This document shows positions 53,981 to 62,306 of a DNA stretch of 64,000 nt, one piece after another. The translations under genes were made by a program, and so were the position numbers. Where the stretch lies: the NCBI GenBank assembly GCA_036520615.1, contig DATDJI010000027.1:1-64000 (forward strand), written 5' to 3'. The notes beneath the pieces are model-generated. The model was not told where the DNA came from, searched no databases, and saw only the letters and a list, made by a program, of their open reading frames with translations. The number at the start of each line of letters is the position of its first letter. Position 1 is the first letter of the stretch. Source of the stretch: CAMCXE01 sp036520615 (lineage in GTDB: Bacteria; Pseudomonadota; Gammaproteobacteria; Pseudomonadales; Cellvibrionaceae).

Positions 53981-54595
53981 TTACTTAACGATGGCCAGTA
54001 GTTCTACTTCGAAAATCAACGCCGCAAAGGGAGCAATAGCGCCGCCTGCGCCGCGCTCACCGTAGGCAAGCTGATAAGGGATAAAAAGGCGCCATTTGGA
54101 GCCGACACTCATTAGTTGTAATGCTTCGGTCCAACCGGCAATGACGCGGTTAACTGGAAATTCCGCAGGCACGCCGCGCTCAACGGAGCTGTCGAATACG
54201 GTGCCGTCGATCAGAGTGCCGTGATAATGGGTGCTTACTGTATTGGTAGCTGAAGGTTTAGCGCCCTCTCCGGTATGGATAACTTCATACTGCAGGCCCG
54301 ATGCAAGCGTAGTTACTTCTGGACGCGTGCGGTTTTGCGCTAAAAACTGTTCGCCTGCAGTGGCTTGTTGTTTAACTTCGCGAGCTTGGTGTTCCTGTAA
54401 CCGATCGTTCAATACGGCGAAGGCCGCTTGTAATTGCTCGGGGCTTAAGCGGCTGGGTTTACCGGCTAGAGCATCACACAGACCTTCGCATACGGCGGCA
54501 GCTTCAATGCCGGGAATGTTATTGCCGCGCAATTGATCGCCCATCTGCCGACCAATGCCATAACTTATTTGATTTTCAATGTTGTCAGACGACAT
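53981..54595 (-). CDS. fklB: FKBP-type peptidyl-prolyl isomerase (FklB/Mip-like)
   Basis: Isomerase of 204 residues without a signal peptide, like cytoplasmic FklB of E. coli (206 residues). The helical dimerisation N-terminus (NQISYGIGRQMGDQL) is followed by an FKBP domain: LQYEVIHTGEG, VSTHYHGTLIDGTVFDSS, GVPAEFPVNRVIAGWTEALQLM and PYQLAYGERGAGGAIAPFAALIFEVELL. It lies upstream of rdgC on the same strand. Confidence 0.93.
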   Translation of the reverse strand: MSSDNIENQISYGIGRQMGDQLRGNNIPGIEAAAVCEGLCDALAGKPSRLSPEQLQAAFAVLNDRLQEHQAREVKQQATAGEQFLAQNRTRPEVTTLASGLQYEVIHTGEGAKPSATNTVSTHYHGTLIDGTVFDSSVERGVPAEFPVNRVIAGWTEALQLMSVGSKWRLFIPYQLAYGERGAGGAIAPFAALIFEVELLAIVK

Positions 54596-55386
54596 GTTTG
54601 GGCTCCAAAAAAAGCCGCGAGTCTACCAGCCTTAAACCCAAAGCGCTCTAGGCGCGCAGCAATTTGCTTATCCGTAAGCTAACCCAGGCAAGGTCCAGCA
54701 GAGTAGGCTTTTCGTTGAGATGTTAAACACCAGTTGGAAGATGTCTGCATCGGCTAAGCAACTAGCTGTTTGGCAAAAAGCAATAAATATTAGCGCTGAA
54801 ATAGGCAGAAAAATGCTGCTTCAGTACTTGCTTTTTAGGCTCAGTTTCTACTGCATTAGTATTTAGCTTTGCGAAGTAAGTCTGTCCACAGAATCTGTGG
54901 ATAACTTGGTGGATAGCATTTGAGAAACAGGTTTAAAGGCTGAAAAGCCGTGGGTTAGGGTTCGTTGGTTGTTTTTTAACCTAACAAAAAAATACAATAA
55001 AATCAATAACATATAAATGTCTAGCCCCTAAATACAAAAAATCCAAGAAAAAAAACGCTTGACTCGACTATAAGTGCCGCCGCACAGGGATTGTGCATAA
55101 CATTTTGCCGTGAAACATGCTTGTACACTGACAGGCCCCTAAATTTCGGCTTTTAGCTGCGCGTAATGTGTACGCCTGATGTCTGGACGGGGCTATTTTG
55201 GCGCAGCCCATTGGTCGTAAAAAATCATTAATTAAAAAGCCGCATCTGATTTGGATCGGCTATATAAAGACGCATGAGGAGCAGCAAAGAATTAAGAAGA
55301 GAAAAGCGAGAACGGTTAACAGGGGAAGAGCTGAATGAAATTAGCGAGAGCGGAGCAATCGCCCCCGCTTGTGGTGGCTTTATGAA
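54596..55386. other. AT-rich intergenic region with DnaA-box-like sites
   Basis: About 790 nt. TGTGGATAA (54896-54904) is a perfect DnaA box on the minus strand, inside the palindrome TCCACAGA-A-TCTGTGGA (54885-54901). TGTGCATAA (55092-55100) fits TTATNCACA. An AT-rich stretch (about 54980-55070) lies between. A small basic frame follows (55198-55338). No dnaA or other origin-linked gene is near. Confidence 0.45.
55198..55338 (+). CDS. Possible small basic ORF, 46 aa
   Basis: From TTG 55198 a frame encodes a very basic peptide (GRKKSLIKKPHLIWIGYIK, then Arg/Lys-rich to GRAE). GGACGGGG lies about 6 nt upstream and could serve as ribosome binding site. No family is recognised, and A-rich DNA easily yields Lys/Arg codons, so this may be chance. 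Confidence 0.2.
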   Translation: MAQPIGRKKSLIKKPHLIWIGYIKTHEEQQRIKKRKARTVNRGRAE

Positions 55387-55872
55387 TTAATGGCGATGGC
55401 CGCCATCGCCGTGAGCGTGGCCGTGGGCTACTTCTTCTTCAGTGGCAGCGCGTACGTCTTTTATCTCGACGTGGAACGCCAGGTCTTTGCCCGCAAATGG
55501 GTGATTTAGGTCCACGTCCACATTAAATTTACCCACTTTTAGCACGCGCGCGCTGGCAACGCCCTTATCTGTATTGACCTGCACTAGGCCACCGACCAGC
55601 AGGCGTTTGGGTTTATCGAGCAGCTTTTTTATCGGCACCCGTTGTGTTGCGCCTTCGATATAAGGGCCGTAGGCTTCAGCAGCTGGAAGGGTAACTTCCA
55701 CTATATCGCCGACGTTTTTGCCGTCGAGGGCCTTTTCCAGTGCGGGCATTAGGTTGTTGTGGCCGTGCAGATAGACCATGGGCATGGTGTCAAAGTTGTG
55801 CTCAAGCTCTGGCCCACCCGCTTCGCTTACGCGGTAATGAACGCTTACAACCTGGTCTTTAGAAATACTCAT
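55387..55872 (-). CDS. slyD: FKBP-type isomerase SlyD
   Basis: Cytoplasmic prolyl isomerase, chaperone and nickel-binding protein, 161 residues. The FKBP core is interrupted by the insert-in-flap domain (AYGPYIEGATQRVPIKKL), with HNNLMPALEKALDGKNVGD before it and DLNHPFAGKDLAFHVEI after. The C-terminus is the metal-binding HGHAHGDGGHRH, shorter than in E. coli. ATG 55872 has TGAGGA at good spacing; an in-frame TTG lies one codon before. Confidence 0.95.
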   Translation of the reverse strand: MSISKDQVVSVHYRVSEAGGPELEHNFDTMPMVYLHGHNNLMPALEKALDGKNVGDIVEVTLPAAEAYGPYIEGATQRVPIKKLLDKPKRLLVGGLVQVNTDKGVASARVLKVGKFNVDVDLNHPFAGKDLAFHVEIKDVRAATEEEVAHGHAHGDGGHRH

Positions 55873-56065
55873 CAATCAATCCTCAGAAAAAAGCGGCGAT
55901 TATAGCGGCAGGATGTATTTAGGTCTTGGGTCGCTTGGGGATTTCATACACCTAAAGGATTTAGTGTGAAATGGTTGTACGCGGCAAGCGATAATGGCCG
56001 TACTAATTCCACATGCGCGCTTTTGCTGTTGCCTTGTTTTAATTGCTTTAATACCAGGAGAAGTT

Positions 56066-56635
56066 ATGTACCCTGAAGATCCGCAAGCTGCAGTAATGCA
56101 ATGGTTGCAAGAAGTAGTTATAGGGCTGAATTTATGCCCGTTTGCACGCAAGCCTTTTCTGGCTAATGCCGTGCGTATTGTTACAGTGCCGCATGAGCAG
56201 AGTGCAGCTATTTTAAATAGCTTGCAGCAGGAGCTTGAGTATTTATCCGCCAACACGGAAATTGAAACCACGATTCTGGTACTAACCAGTGCGTTGGATG
56301 ATTTTCTGCTCTACAACGATTTTATCCATGATGTAGAAGATTGGTTATGGCAAAACAATTATGAAGGTATTTACCAGGTCGCAAGTTTTCATCCGGACTA
56401 TTGTTTTGCTGATGCTACGGCGGATGCGGTATCAAACTTTACCAATCGAGCGCCGTTTCCGCTTTTGCATATTTTAAGAGAGGAGCAATTAGAAAATTTA
56501 TTAGCGCGTTATGACGACGCGGACGATATTCCTCAAAATAATATTCGCAAGTTGGAACAATTATCTGCAGCGCAGTTGCGTACGCTATTCGCTTATTTGA
56601 TTCCACGCGGACATTTGGATCCGGAGAAATCTTGA
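56066..56635 (+). CDS. DUF1415 family protein
   Basis: Protein of 189 residues of DUF1415, function unknown, common in proteobacteria. Family segments: VMQWLQEVVIGLNLCPFARKP near the N-terminus, the ETTILVLTSALDDFLLYNDF middle part, QVASFHPDYCFA and TNRAPFPLLHILRE. The conserved Cys in GLNLCPFA and the His in SFHPDY could be functional. ATG 56066 is preceded by CAGGAGAAG. It converges on copB. Confidence 0.88.
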   Translation: MYPEDPQAAVMQWLQEVVIGLNLCPFARKPFLANAVRIVTVPHEQSAAILNSLQQELEYLSANTEIETTILVLTSALDDFLLYNDFIHDVEDWLWQNNYEGIYQVASFHPDYCFADATADAVSNFTNRAPFPLLHILREEQLENLLARYDDADDIPQNNIRKLEQLSAAQLRTLFAYLIPRGHLDPEKS

Positions 56636-56713
56636 AGCCTAATGGCATTTCGCACGCGCATGCAATTAATGTAATGTGCAATTTTTTGGTCAATGCCATC
56701 GACAAATTATCGA

Positions 56714-57454
56714 TCAAAACCAAGCGTGAATTCCGATAACCCATTGGGTATCGCTAACCGCTTCTTCATGGCTCTGTAAAAAATCGGCGGTGTTGCCGAA
56801 TGCTCGTGTCCAATTCACACCTAGAAAAGGCGCAAACTCTCGCTTAATTTCATAGCGCAGACGCATGCCGGCATTAACTTCGGATAAGCCTGCACCGGTG
56901 CCGGTTTCAGCATCGTTTTGGCCGTAAAAATCCGCCGTAACATCGGGGGTGAGAATTAATTGTTGTGTCAATAAAAGCTCATATTCCATCTGCACGCGCG
57001 CTGCCACATCAGCTGACTGACCGATAAACAAAGCTGTATTGATATCAAACCAATAAGGCGCTAAACCCTGCACGCCTAACACTAGCCAATCTCGGCTTGG
57101 CGCAGGGCGGGCATCGTGGCGCACGCCCATCTGCATATCCCAGAATGGCAAAAGGGCGCGGCTGTATAAGGCTTGGATTTCAGCCTCTTGAGTTTTGCCA
57201 TCGCTGTAGGAAACGTCTGTTTTTAGCCAGAATTTTTCCAGGTCTTTACCTACCCAACCCTGTGCGTCCAACGCATAGACGGTGTTCTCGTCATCTTTAT
57301 AGGCCTCCAAATGGTCGACCAAAATGTAGCCTAGAAGTGGGTTATCGCCGTGATCGTGCATGTGTTCGGCGGCTGCGCTTAAAGGCGAATGAGCCAGCGT
57401 CAGGACTAATAAGATGCTGATCACCGCAGATGTTACAAGCTTGGTTTGCATCAC
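56714..57454 (-). CDS. copB: Copper resistance protein B
   Basis: Outer-membrane protein of 246 residues of the CopB/PcoB family, part of a periplasmic copper-tolerance system. Signal peptide (residues 1-28), a short His/Met patch (EHMHDHGD), then a barrel: LVDHLEAYKD, MQMGVRHDARPAPSRDWLVLGVQGLAPYWF, MEYELLLTQQLILTP and LRYEIKREFAPFLGVNWTR, ending HAWF. It starts 6 nt after copA. The long Met/His N-terminal repeat of some CopB is missing here; copA carries it instead. Confidence 0.93.
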   Translation of the reverse strand: MMQTKLVTSAVISILLVLTLAHSPLSAAAEHMHDHGDNPLLGYILVDHLEAYKDDENTVYALDAQGWVGKDLEKFWLKTDVSYSDGKTQEAEIQALYSRALLPFWDMQMGVRHDARPAPSRDWLVLGVQGLAPYWFDINTALFIGQSADVAARVQMEYELLLTQQLILTPDVTADFYGQNDAETGTGAGLSEVNAGMRLRYEIKREFAPFLGVNWTRAFGNTADFLQSHEEAVSDTQWVIGIHAWF

Positions 57455-57460
57455 TGTCTC

Positions 57461-59416
57461 CTATATCACTTGAACCATGCGCATCATGCCGAGCATGTGG
57501 TATAGCAAATGGCAATGGTAGGCCCAGCGGCCTTTGGCGTCAGCGGTAAGTAAATAGCTGATCGTGGAACCTGGTTGCACAATTACGGTGTGTTTGCGTG
57601 GAATAAAATCCGCGTCGCCGGTTTCCAGTTCGCTCCACATGCCGTGGAGGTGGATGGGGTGCGTCATCATGGTGTCGTTAACTAATTTAATGCGCACACG
57701 CTCACCGTAGGTGAACTGCAGCGGCGCCGCGTCCATAAAATTAATGCCATTAATTGACCACATATAGCGGTGCATATTGCCGGTCAGGTGCAGCTCTATT
57801 TCTCGGCTAGGCTCGCGCTTGTCGCGCGTAGGGTGAAGGCTGCGAAGATCCTCATAACGCAGCACGCGGCGACCGTACAGTTGCTGATGATCGCGCAGGC
57901 CAATGCCCGGATCGGCAAGGCCGCTTTGCGGACTCATTGTGCGCATATCCACATGCGGGCCAAACTCGCTCGTCTGGTGAGCAATCATAGCTGTGTTAGA
58001 GGTGCCCAGATTATTGCCAAAGCCGGCTTTAGCCAGTGGGTTTTTTTGGTTGCGATCTTTTGTCTTTATACTCATTTTGCTCATGTCATGATCGGAATGA
58101 TCCATACCTTTCATGTCCATTTTGCTCATATTGTGGGCTGAATGATCCATCTCCTTCATGTCCATGTCATGTCCGGAGTGGTCCATGCCCTTCATATCCA
58201 TGTTACTCATGTCATGGCCCGAATCATTCGCGCCTTGTGTGGCCATGCCGTGACCCGAATGATCCATCGTGCCCATACCCATGTCCCGGTGTGATAGTAC
58301 CGGCGCAGGGTCCATGGCAGGCACTTCCGCTCGCAGGCTCGCATCACAGCTGAGCGTTCCGCGCGCGTACCCAGAACGGTCTATCGTCTGTGCAAAGAGC
58401 GTGTAGGCGCGCAAATCTGTGGGCGTGACGATAACGTCGTAGACTTCGGCGGGGGCAATGCGAAATTCATCAATAGTTACCGGCTGAATATTCTGGCCAT
58501 CTGCTGCCACCACAGTCATTTTTAGGCCCGGAATGCGCACGTCAAAAATGCTCATAGCGGCGCCGTTGATAATCCGTAAACGCAGCTTCTCCCCAGGTTT
58601 AAACAGGCCGAGCCAGCCTCGATCCGGTGTAACACCGTTCATTAAATAGGTGTAGGTGTAGCCGGTGACATCGGCGATATCCCGCTCGCTCATGCGCATG
58701 CGGTTCCACATACTGCGCGCGCTCCAGCTACCTGCAAGGCCTTGGACTTTAATATCCCGCCAGGTATCAGCCAGTGTCCGCTCACGAAAATTATAATAAT
58801 CGCTGTGTTTTTTAAGTTTGTTGTAGATAGCCTGCGGTGCCTGGTCGGACCAGTCGGACAGAAGCACGACCATCTGCCGGTCATAGGCCACCGGATCGGC
58901 ATCCTTCGGATCAATAATAATCGAACCGAGCAGCCCGGTTTGTTCTTGCAGGCCTGAGTGGCTGTGGTACCAATAGGTGCCGCTTTGTTGAACATCAAAT
59001 TGATATTCAAAGGTTGCACCGGGTTTTATGGCTTCGGAATCAAAACCGGGCGAGCCATCCATCGACGACGGTAAAATTATGCCGTGCCAGTGAATGGAGC
59101 TGTCTTCTTTGAGAGTATTGGTCACGCGAATTGTCACGCGCTCGCCTTCTTTCCAGCGCAAAGTGGGGCCAGGTAGCAGGCCATTAACTGTCGTAGCGAT
59201 GCGCTCAGTGCCGGTAAAATTAACCTTTTGATAACCAATACGTAGTTCGAAAAAGTTACCGGACAGCACCGGCACGCTTGCCGCAGCCTCTGCCATCATA
59301 GGCGAGGGACTGGGCAGACTAGTGAGCGCAAGGGTGGTCGAAGCGCCAAGGACAAAACTGCGGCGAGAAACAGAAACATCCGAGTTTTTGGCGTGTTTCG
59401 CGTTGGCAATATTCAT
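57461..59416 (-). CDS. copA: Copper resistance multicopper oxidase CopA
   Basis: Periplasmic multicopper oxidase (PcoA/CopA type) of 651 residues that oxidises and sequesters copper. Tat signal SRRSFVLG at residues 17-24. Copper sites: SIHWHGIILP and YWYHSHSGLQEQ in domain 1; HPIHLHGMW and YHCHLLYHMLGMM in domain 3. Between them, at about residues 375-452, is a Met/His-rich insert with four MDHSxHxM units and a fifth degenerate one. Expressed with copB. No copRS or cueR-like regulator lies in the window. Confidence 0.96.
   Translation of the reverse strand: MNIANAKHAKNSDVSVSRRSFVLGASTTLALTSLPSPSPMMAEAAASVPVLSGNFFELRIGYQKVNFTGTERIATTVNGLLPGPTLRWKEGERVTIRVTNTLKEDSSIHWHGIILPSSMDGSPGFDSEAIKPGATFEYQFDVQQSGTYWYHSHSGLQEQTGLLGSIIIDPKDADPVAYDRQMVVLLSDWSDQAPQAIYNKLKKHSDYYNFRERTLADTWRDIKVQGLAGSWSARSMWNRMRMSERDIADVTGYTYTYLMNGVTPDRGWLGLFKPGEKLRLRIINGAAMSIFDVRIPGLKMTVVAADGQNIQPVTIDEFRIAPAEVYDVIVTPTDLRAYTLFAQTIDRSGYARGTLSCDASLRAEVPAMDPAPVLSHRDMGMGTMDHSGHGMATQGANDSGHDMSNMDMKGMDHSGHDMDMKEMDHSAHNMSKMDMKGMDHSDHDMSKMSIKTKDRNQKNPLAKAGFGNNLGTSNTAMIAHQTSEFGPHVDMRTMSPQSGLADPGIGLRDHQQLYGRRVLRYEDLRSLHPTRDKREPSREIELHLTGNMHRYMWSINGINFMDAAPLQFTYGERVRIKLVNDTMMTHPIHLHGMWSELETGDADFIPRKHTVIVQPGSTISYLLTADAKGRWAYHCHLLYHMLGMMRMVQVI
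58060..58300 (-). repeat. Degenerate tandem repeat in copA coding MDHSxHxM units
   Basis: The DNA repeats in units of roughly 42-66 nt, encoding MDHSGHGM, NDSGHDM, MDHSGHDM, MDHSAHNM and MDHSDHDM separated by MDMKGM/MDMKEM spacers. Copy number may vary between strains. Confidence 0.8.
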
Positions 59417-60060
59417 GAGGTGGTACCGATCAAAGGGATTTCGAGGTATAGAGCATTATTAAGCACATACACCCAGGCGCGCTTGCGACTAAGGCACATA
59501 ATGGCTTTTGAATGCACACCAACCGCAGAGTTAACACGCGCTAGAGCGTTCACCTTACTCCTCTAGGCCTTGTTATGTTTGCTCGTTGCCTGGAACTTTG
59601 AGAGGACGATGGCGCATCAAAGGTGGCTTCTATATCCGCTTATTTTCTCGATGAGAAAAAGGGCAATATTATTTTGCATTAAATAAAAGGCAGGGGGGAC
59701 TTATTTTACGTGAGTGCTTAGTTAGGAGGCAGATCGTGCTGTTTAGTGGAGAAGAGGAGTATTTGGCAGATTAAATCCACTTTTCAATGCCAATGTTTGA
59801 GAGCTGCTAATTTACTTTTTGTAAATTTATGGAATTTCTTGATCGTTTGGAATTTATAAATAAATATTTAGACTATGCGCAATAGGCTGTCGATAATTAG
59901 GTTTTAGCGAGAGGATTTTAAATCTGCGAATAGCGCGGTTTCGCAAAGTTTACAGTGCTCTTCGGTAAGCGGATTTTTTACAGTGTAAATATTTTAACCG
60001 AGGGATTTTGGTGCAGTTAAATTTAAGCGAGAGCCATAGAGAAATATATATTTTTACTAA

Positions 60061-60098
60061 GAGCTTTAATTAATTTTTAAAAAAATTAATTAAAGCTC
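60061..60098. repeat. Perfect 18-bp inverted repeat
   Basis: GAGCTTTAATTAATTTTT, two A, and the exact reverse complement. No T run follows on either strand beyond the stem itself. Confidence 0.85.
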
Positions 60099-60183
60099 AG
60101 CTCGAACGACAAGGATTTGTTTAGTGCACGACAATAAGGCTTACGCCAACCTCTGACCATTTACCTCACTCGCGCGGGCGTCG

Positions 60184-60275
60184 TTACCAAAAGAATGCTC
60201 ATTTACTACGTGTAAACTCTATAACTGCTCCTGAGTTACCTCCTGCATCCATGCAGTCATTCGCTTTTTTGGTAA
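60184..60275. repeat. Nested inverted repeats, possible structured RNA or dispersed element
   Basis: TTACCAAAA (60184-60192) pairs with TTTTGGTAA (60267-60275), extended by GAATG / CATTC. Inside are TTTACTACGTGTAAA (60202-60216) and CTGCATCCATGCAG (60243-60256). Together they give a closing stem enclosing two hairpins. Confidence 0.55.
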
Positions 60276-60372
60276 ATTCGCCTCGCCGGGGGCGCCTCGC
60301 CAGCGCTTTGCCCTACATTTTTCAGAGGTTCCTTAAGGAAAAGCTTCGGTGCTGTAATTTTCCCGGCCGTAA

Positions 60373-60816
60373 TTAAGCTGCGAACTTTGCTTCAAGGCCC
60401 AACACCCGTGCTCGACATGCGCGCATTCTCGGCATTAGGTCGCGAATAATACTGCTGACAAATACATTGGACGAAGTCTTAGCGGTAATTTCCATCGCTT
60501 TTAAGGTTTCATCTTCTACTTGCTCAAGTTGTTTTAACAAGCTGATATCGTGATCTTCGTTGGCATTATCTTGCACTTGAGAGTAGGTGTGATGAATGAC
60601 GGTGCCGAATCCGTGACCGAGTTCCGGTGAGCCAGTTTGAAAAACAACATAGGGCTGTAAATAATCTAAGGCAAACTCGCGGCAGGCAATTAAATCACTG
60701 AATAACTCTTTGCAGTCATCGTGCTCAAGCTTGGCAATAGCCGATTTATAAACTGCGATACCGTCATTAAGTGTTTGTACCAAAGTGGTTAACGGGCTTG
60801 CTGCTGGGTGTTTCAT
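60373..60816 (-). CDS. PA2169-type four-helix protein (DUF2383)
   Basis: Cytoplasmic helical-bundle protein of 147 residues, ferritin-like fold predicted for the family; function unknown, often stress- or oxygen-related in context. Segments: LVQTLNDGIAVYKSAIAKLE, the LFSDLIACREFALDYLQPYV helix, QLEQVEDETLKAMEI and IRDLMPRMRACRARVLGLEAKF. ATG 60816 is chosen, with AAGGAAAC upstream; a much longer frame runs through the promoter. Upstream, on the minus strand, lies DNA rich in inverted repeats. Confidence 0.85.
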   Translation of the reverse strand: MKHPAASPLTTLVQTLNDGIAVYKSAIAKLEHDDCKELFSDLIACREFALDYLQPYVVFQTGSPELGHGFGTVIHHTYSQVQDNANEDHDISLLKQLEQVEDETLKAMEITAKTSSNVFVSSIIRDLMPRMRACRARVLGLEAKFAA

Positions 60817-61202
60817 AGGTGTTTCCTTCTGCTTAAGGTCGGGAAAGAAGTGCCTAGCACTTTTGATGCGGGCAAAAAGTGAGAAGCACGTCTCATTCCA
60901 TCCGGAGCTTAAATGATGATTGATTTCCTTTCGGTCTAAAAAAGCGAATTTTCGGCAAGATTTCGCCTGAATGGTTGTTGCTGGGGCTTTTTTGGTTATA
61001 ACAGGAGGGTTTCGATTGGTTACATATGCTCGGAAGCCGTCTGGAACTGTCACATCTGACGCGGCTAAACAGTGCATATGTTACTAAATTGCACGTTTAT
61101 AATTCATTTTATGAGTGAAAAGATCACATTAGAAAATTGAATAATTTGGTGGTTTGTAAGTGACTGGCGCGGAGAAATAAAATAGGTTAATCGTTGGCGC
61201 TT

Positions 61203-61241
61203 GTTATCATTTTAGTCGTTCAGGGTGATTAAAATGATAAC
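61203..61241. repeat. 12-bp inverted repeat
   Basis: GTTATCATTTTA and TAAAATGATAAC flank a 15-nt spacer, perfect match. It lies upstream of the PA2169-type gene and downstream of the lipoprotein gene; it could be an operator or an RNA stem. Confidence 0.7.
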
Positions 61242-61285
61242 CGGTTGTGTTGCGAGCGGTACCGATCTTTTGGCTTGAACGTCCT

Positions 61286-61347
61286 ATTTAGGCGCACCAG
61301 AGGAGCGGATCGTTGGTGCGCCTAAATTCGCTTCTTAAAGCGAATTT
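61286..61347. repeat. Two overlapping inverted repeats
   Basis: ATTTAGGCGCACC / GGTGCGCCTAAAT (61286-61327, perfect 13 bp) shares AAAT with AAATTCGCTT / AAGCGAATTT (61324-61347, 10 bp, T run on + strand). The two stems exclude each other at the shared bases. They follow the lipoprotein gene on the minus strand. Confidence 0.75.
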
Positions 61348-61348
61348 T

Positions 61349-62044
61349 TTATTTGGTCGCGCAGGGCATTTGGGTAACTGTGCTTGCAGTGTCTACATTG
61401 GCCAAATTAAACCCGACTTTTGCTGCAGCAGCTAATTGATCTTGTCCAATTAAATGCACATATACCTTATCGGTCGGAATGCCGCAAACTGCGGGTTTTA
61501 TTATGTTCGCCAGATAGCCGCAATAACTGGATTCAACCGAAATTTTTGCATCTGTAAGGGATTTTTCTGATTCGCTAATGCTTATGCCTGTGTCAGGTTC
61601 GCACGCTAAGCCGCCGGTTTGTTTATAGACGGCCAATGTTGAAACTTTTAAATTAAATACCGTCCCTGTGTCCTGCCGCACTAAACTTTGTGCTTTATCT
61701 ATAATGTCGAATTTTAATGTTTTAGGGATATCGCCTTGCCCTTCAAGGGTAGTGGTCAGCGTATCTTTTTTTATCGAATAACTCACCCGGTTGGCTATAT
61801 CGCTAAAAATAATTGTACCGCTGCCGTCCGGGGAAAATGTCATCTGCGCAAAACAACCATCAACGGTGATGCAGCGGCCACCGCCGGGCTGGTCACTAAT
61901 ATAAGTACGCACCTGAGTAAAATGCCCGGCTTTTTCGTAAGCGTTGTTAGTTGGTGCATTTTCGCCGTTGCAAGCGCTGAGCACAGATGCAAAGCCTAAT
62001 ACTCCAAGGGCGCGTAGGAAAGTTGGTATGCTTAATCGTTTCAT
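61349..62044 (-). CDS. Hypothetical lipoprotein
   Basis: A 231-residue lipoprotein of unknown function. The lipobox LSAC puts the acyl-Cys at residue 25, after a hydrophobic signal. The mature chain has several cysteines (GRCITVDGCFAQM, LACEPD, SYCGYL, AVCGIP and the terminal MPCATK), suggesting disulphides, and a beta-rich character. ATG 62044 is preceded by AGAGGAA. It is transcribed alone. Confidence 0.7.
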   Translation of the reverse strand: MKRLSIPTFLRALGVLGFASVLSACNGENAPTNNAYEKAGHFTQVRTYISDQPGGGRCITVDGCFAQMTFSPDGSGTIIFSDIANRVSYSIKKDTLTTTLEGQGDIPKTLKFDIIDKAQSLVRQDTGTVFNLKVSTLAVYKQTGGLACEPDTGISISESEKSLTDAKISVESSYCGYLANIIKPAVCGIPTDKVYVHLIGQDQLAAAAKVGFNLANVDTASTVTQMPCATK

Positions 62045-62306
62045 AATAGTTCCTCTGCAGTTGAGCGGGGCGGACCACAATGCCTAAATGCGTAGCTTTT
62101 ATCTATGCATAACCGCACGCTATTACACATTTTAACAATTGCCTTTAAAAGCCTAATTTTTGCGAAGTTTTAGAATGGATGTGTGAGCAGGCTGGCAATG
62201 AAATACGCTTGCCGCTTGTGTGGATGAAAACTCACCCCATATAGGACGATCAATTTAGGAAAATCCATTACCACACTAGTCATGCCCCTCATGCTCGGAG
62301 CCTGTC

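Larger units (their letters stand above)
59417..60372. other. Long AT-rich intergenic region upstream of copA
   Basis: About 950 nt without a gene. It contains the copA promoter region (no clear cop box found), an 18-bp perfect palindrome (60061-60098) and a structured block with nested inverted repeats (60184-60275), listed separately. Confidence 0.6.

Noticed and set aside
57461..59416. CopA as a laccase/bilirubin oxidase or cell-division SufI-type protein.
   Set aside because: Operon with copB, the Tat signal and the Met/His-rich insert identify the copper-resistance CopA/PcoA group.
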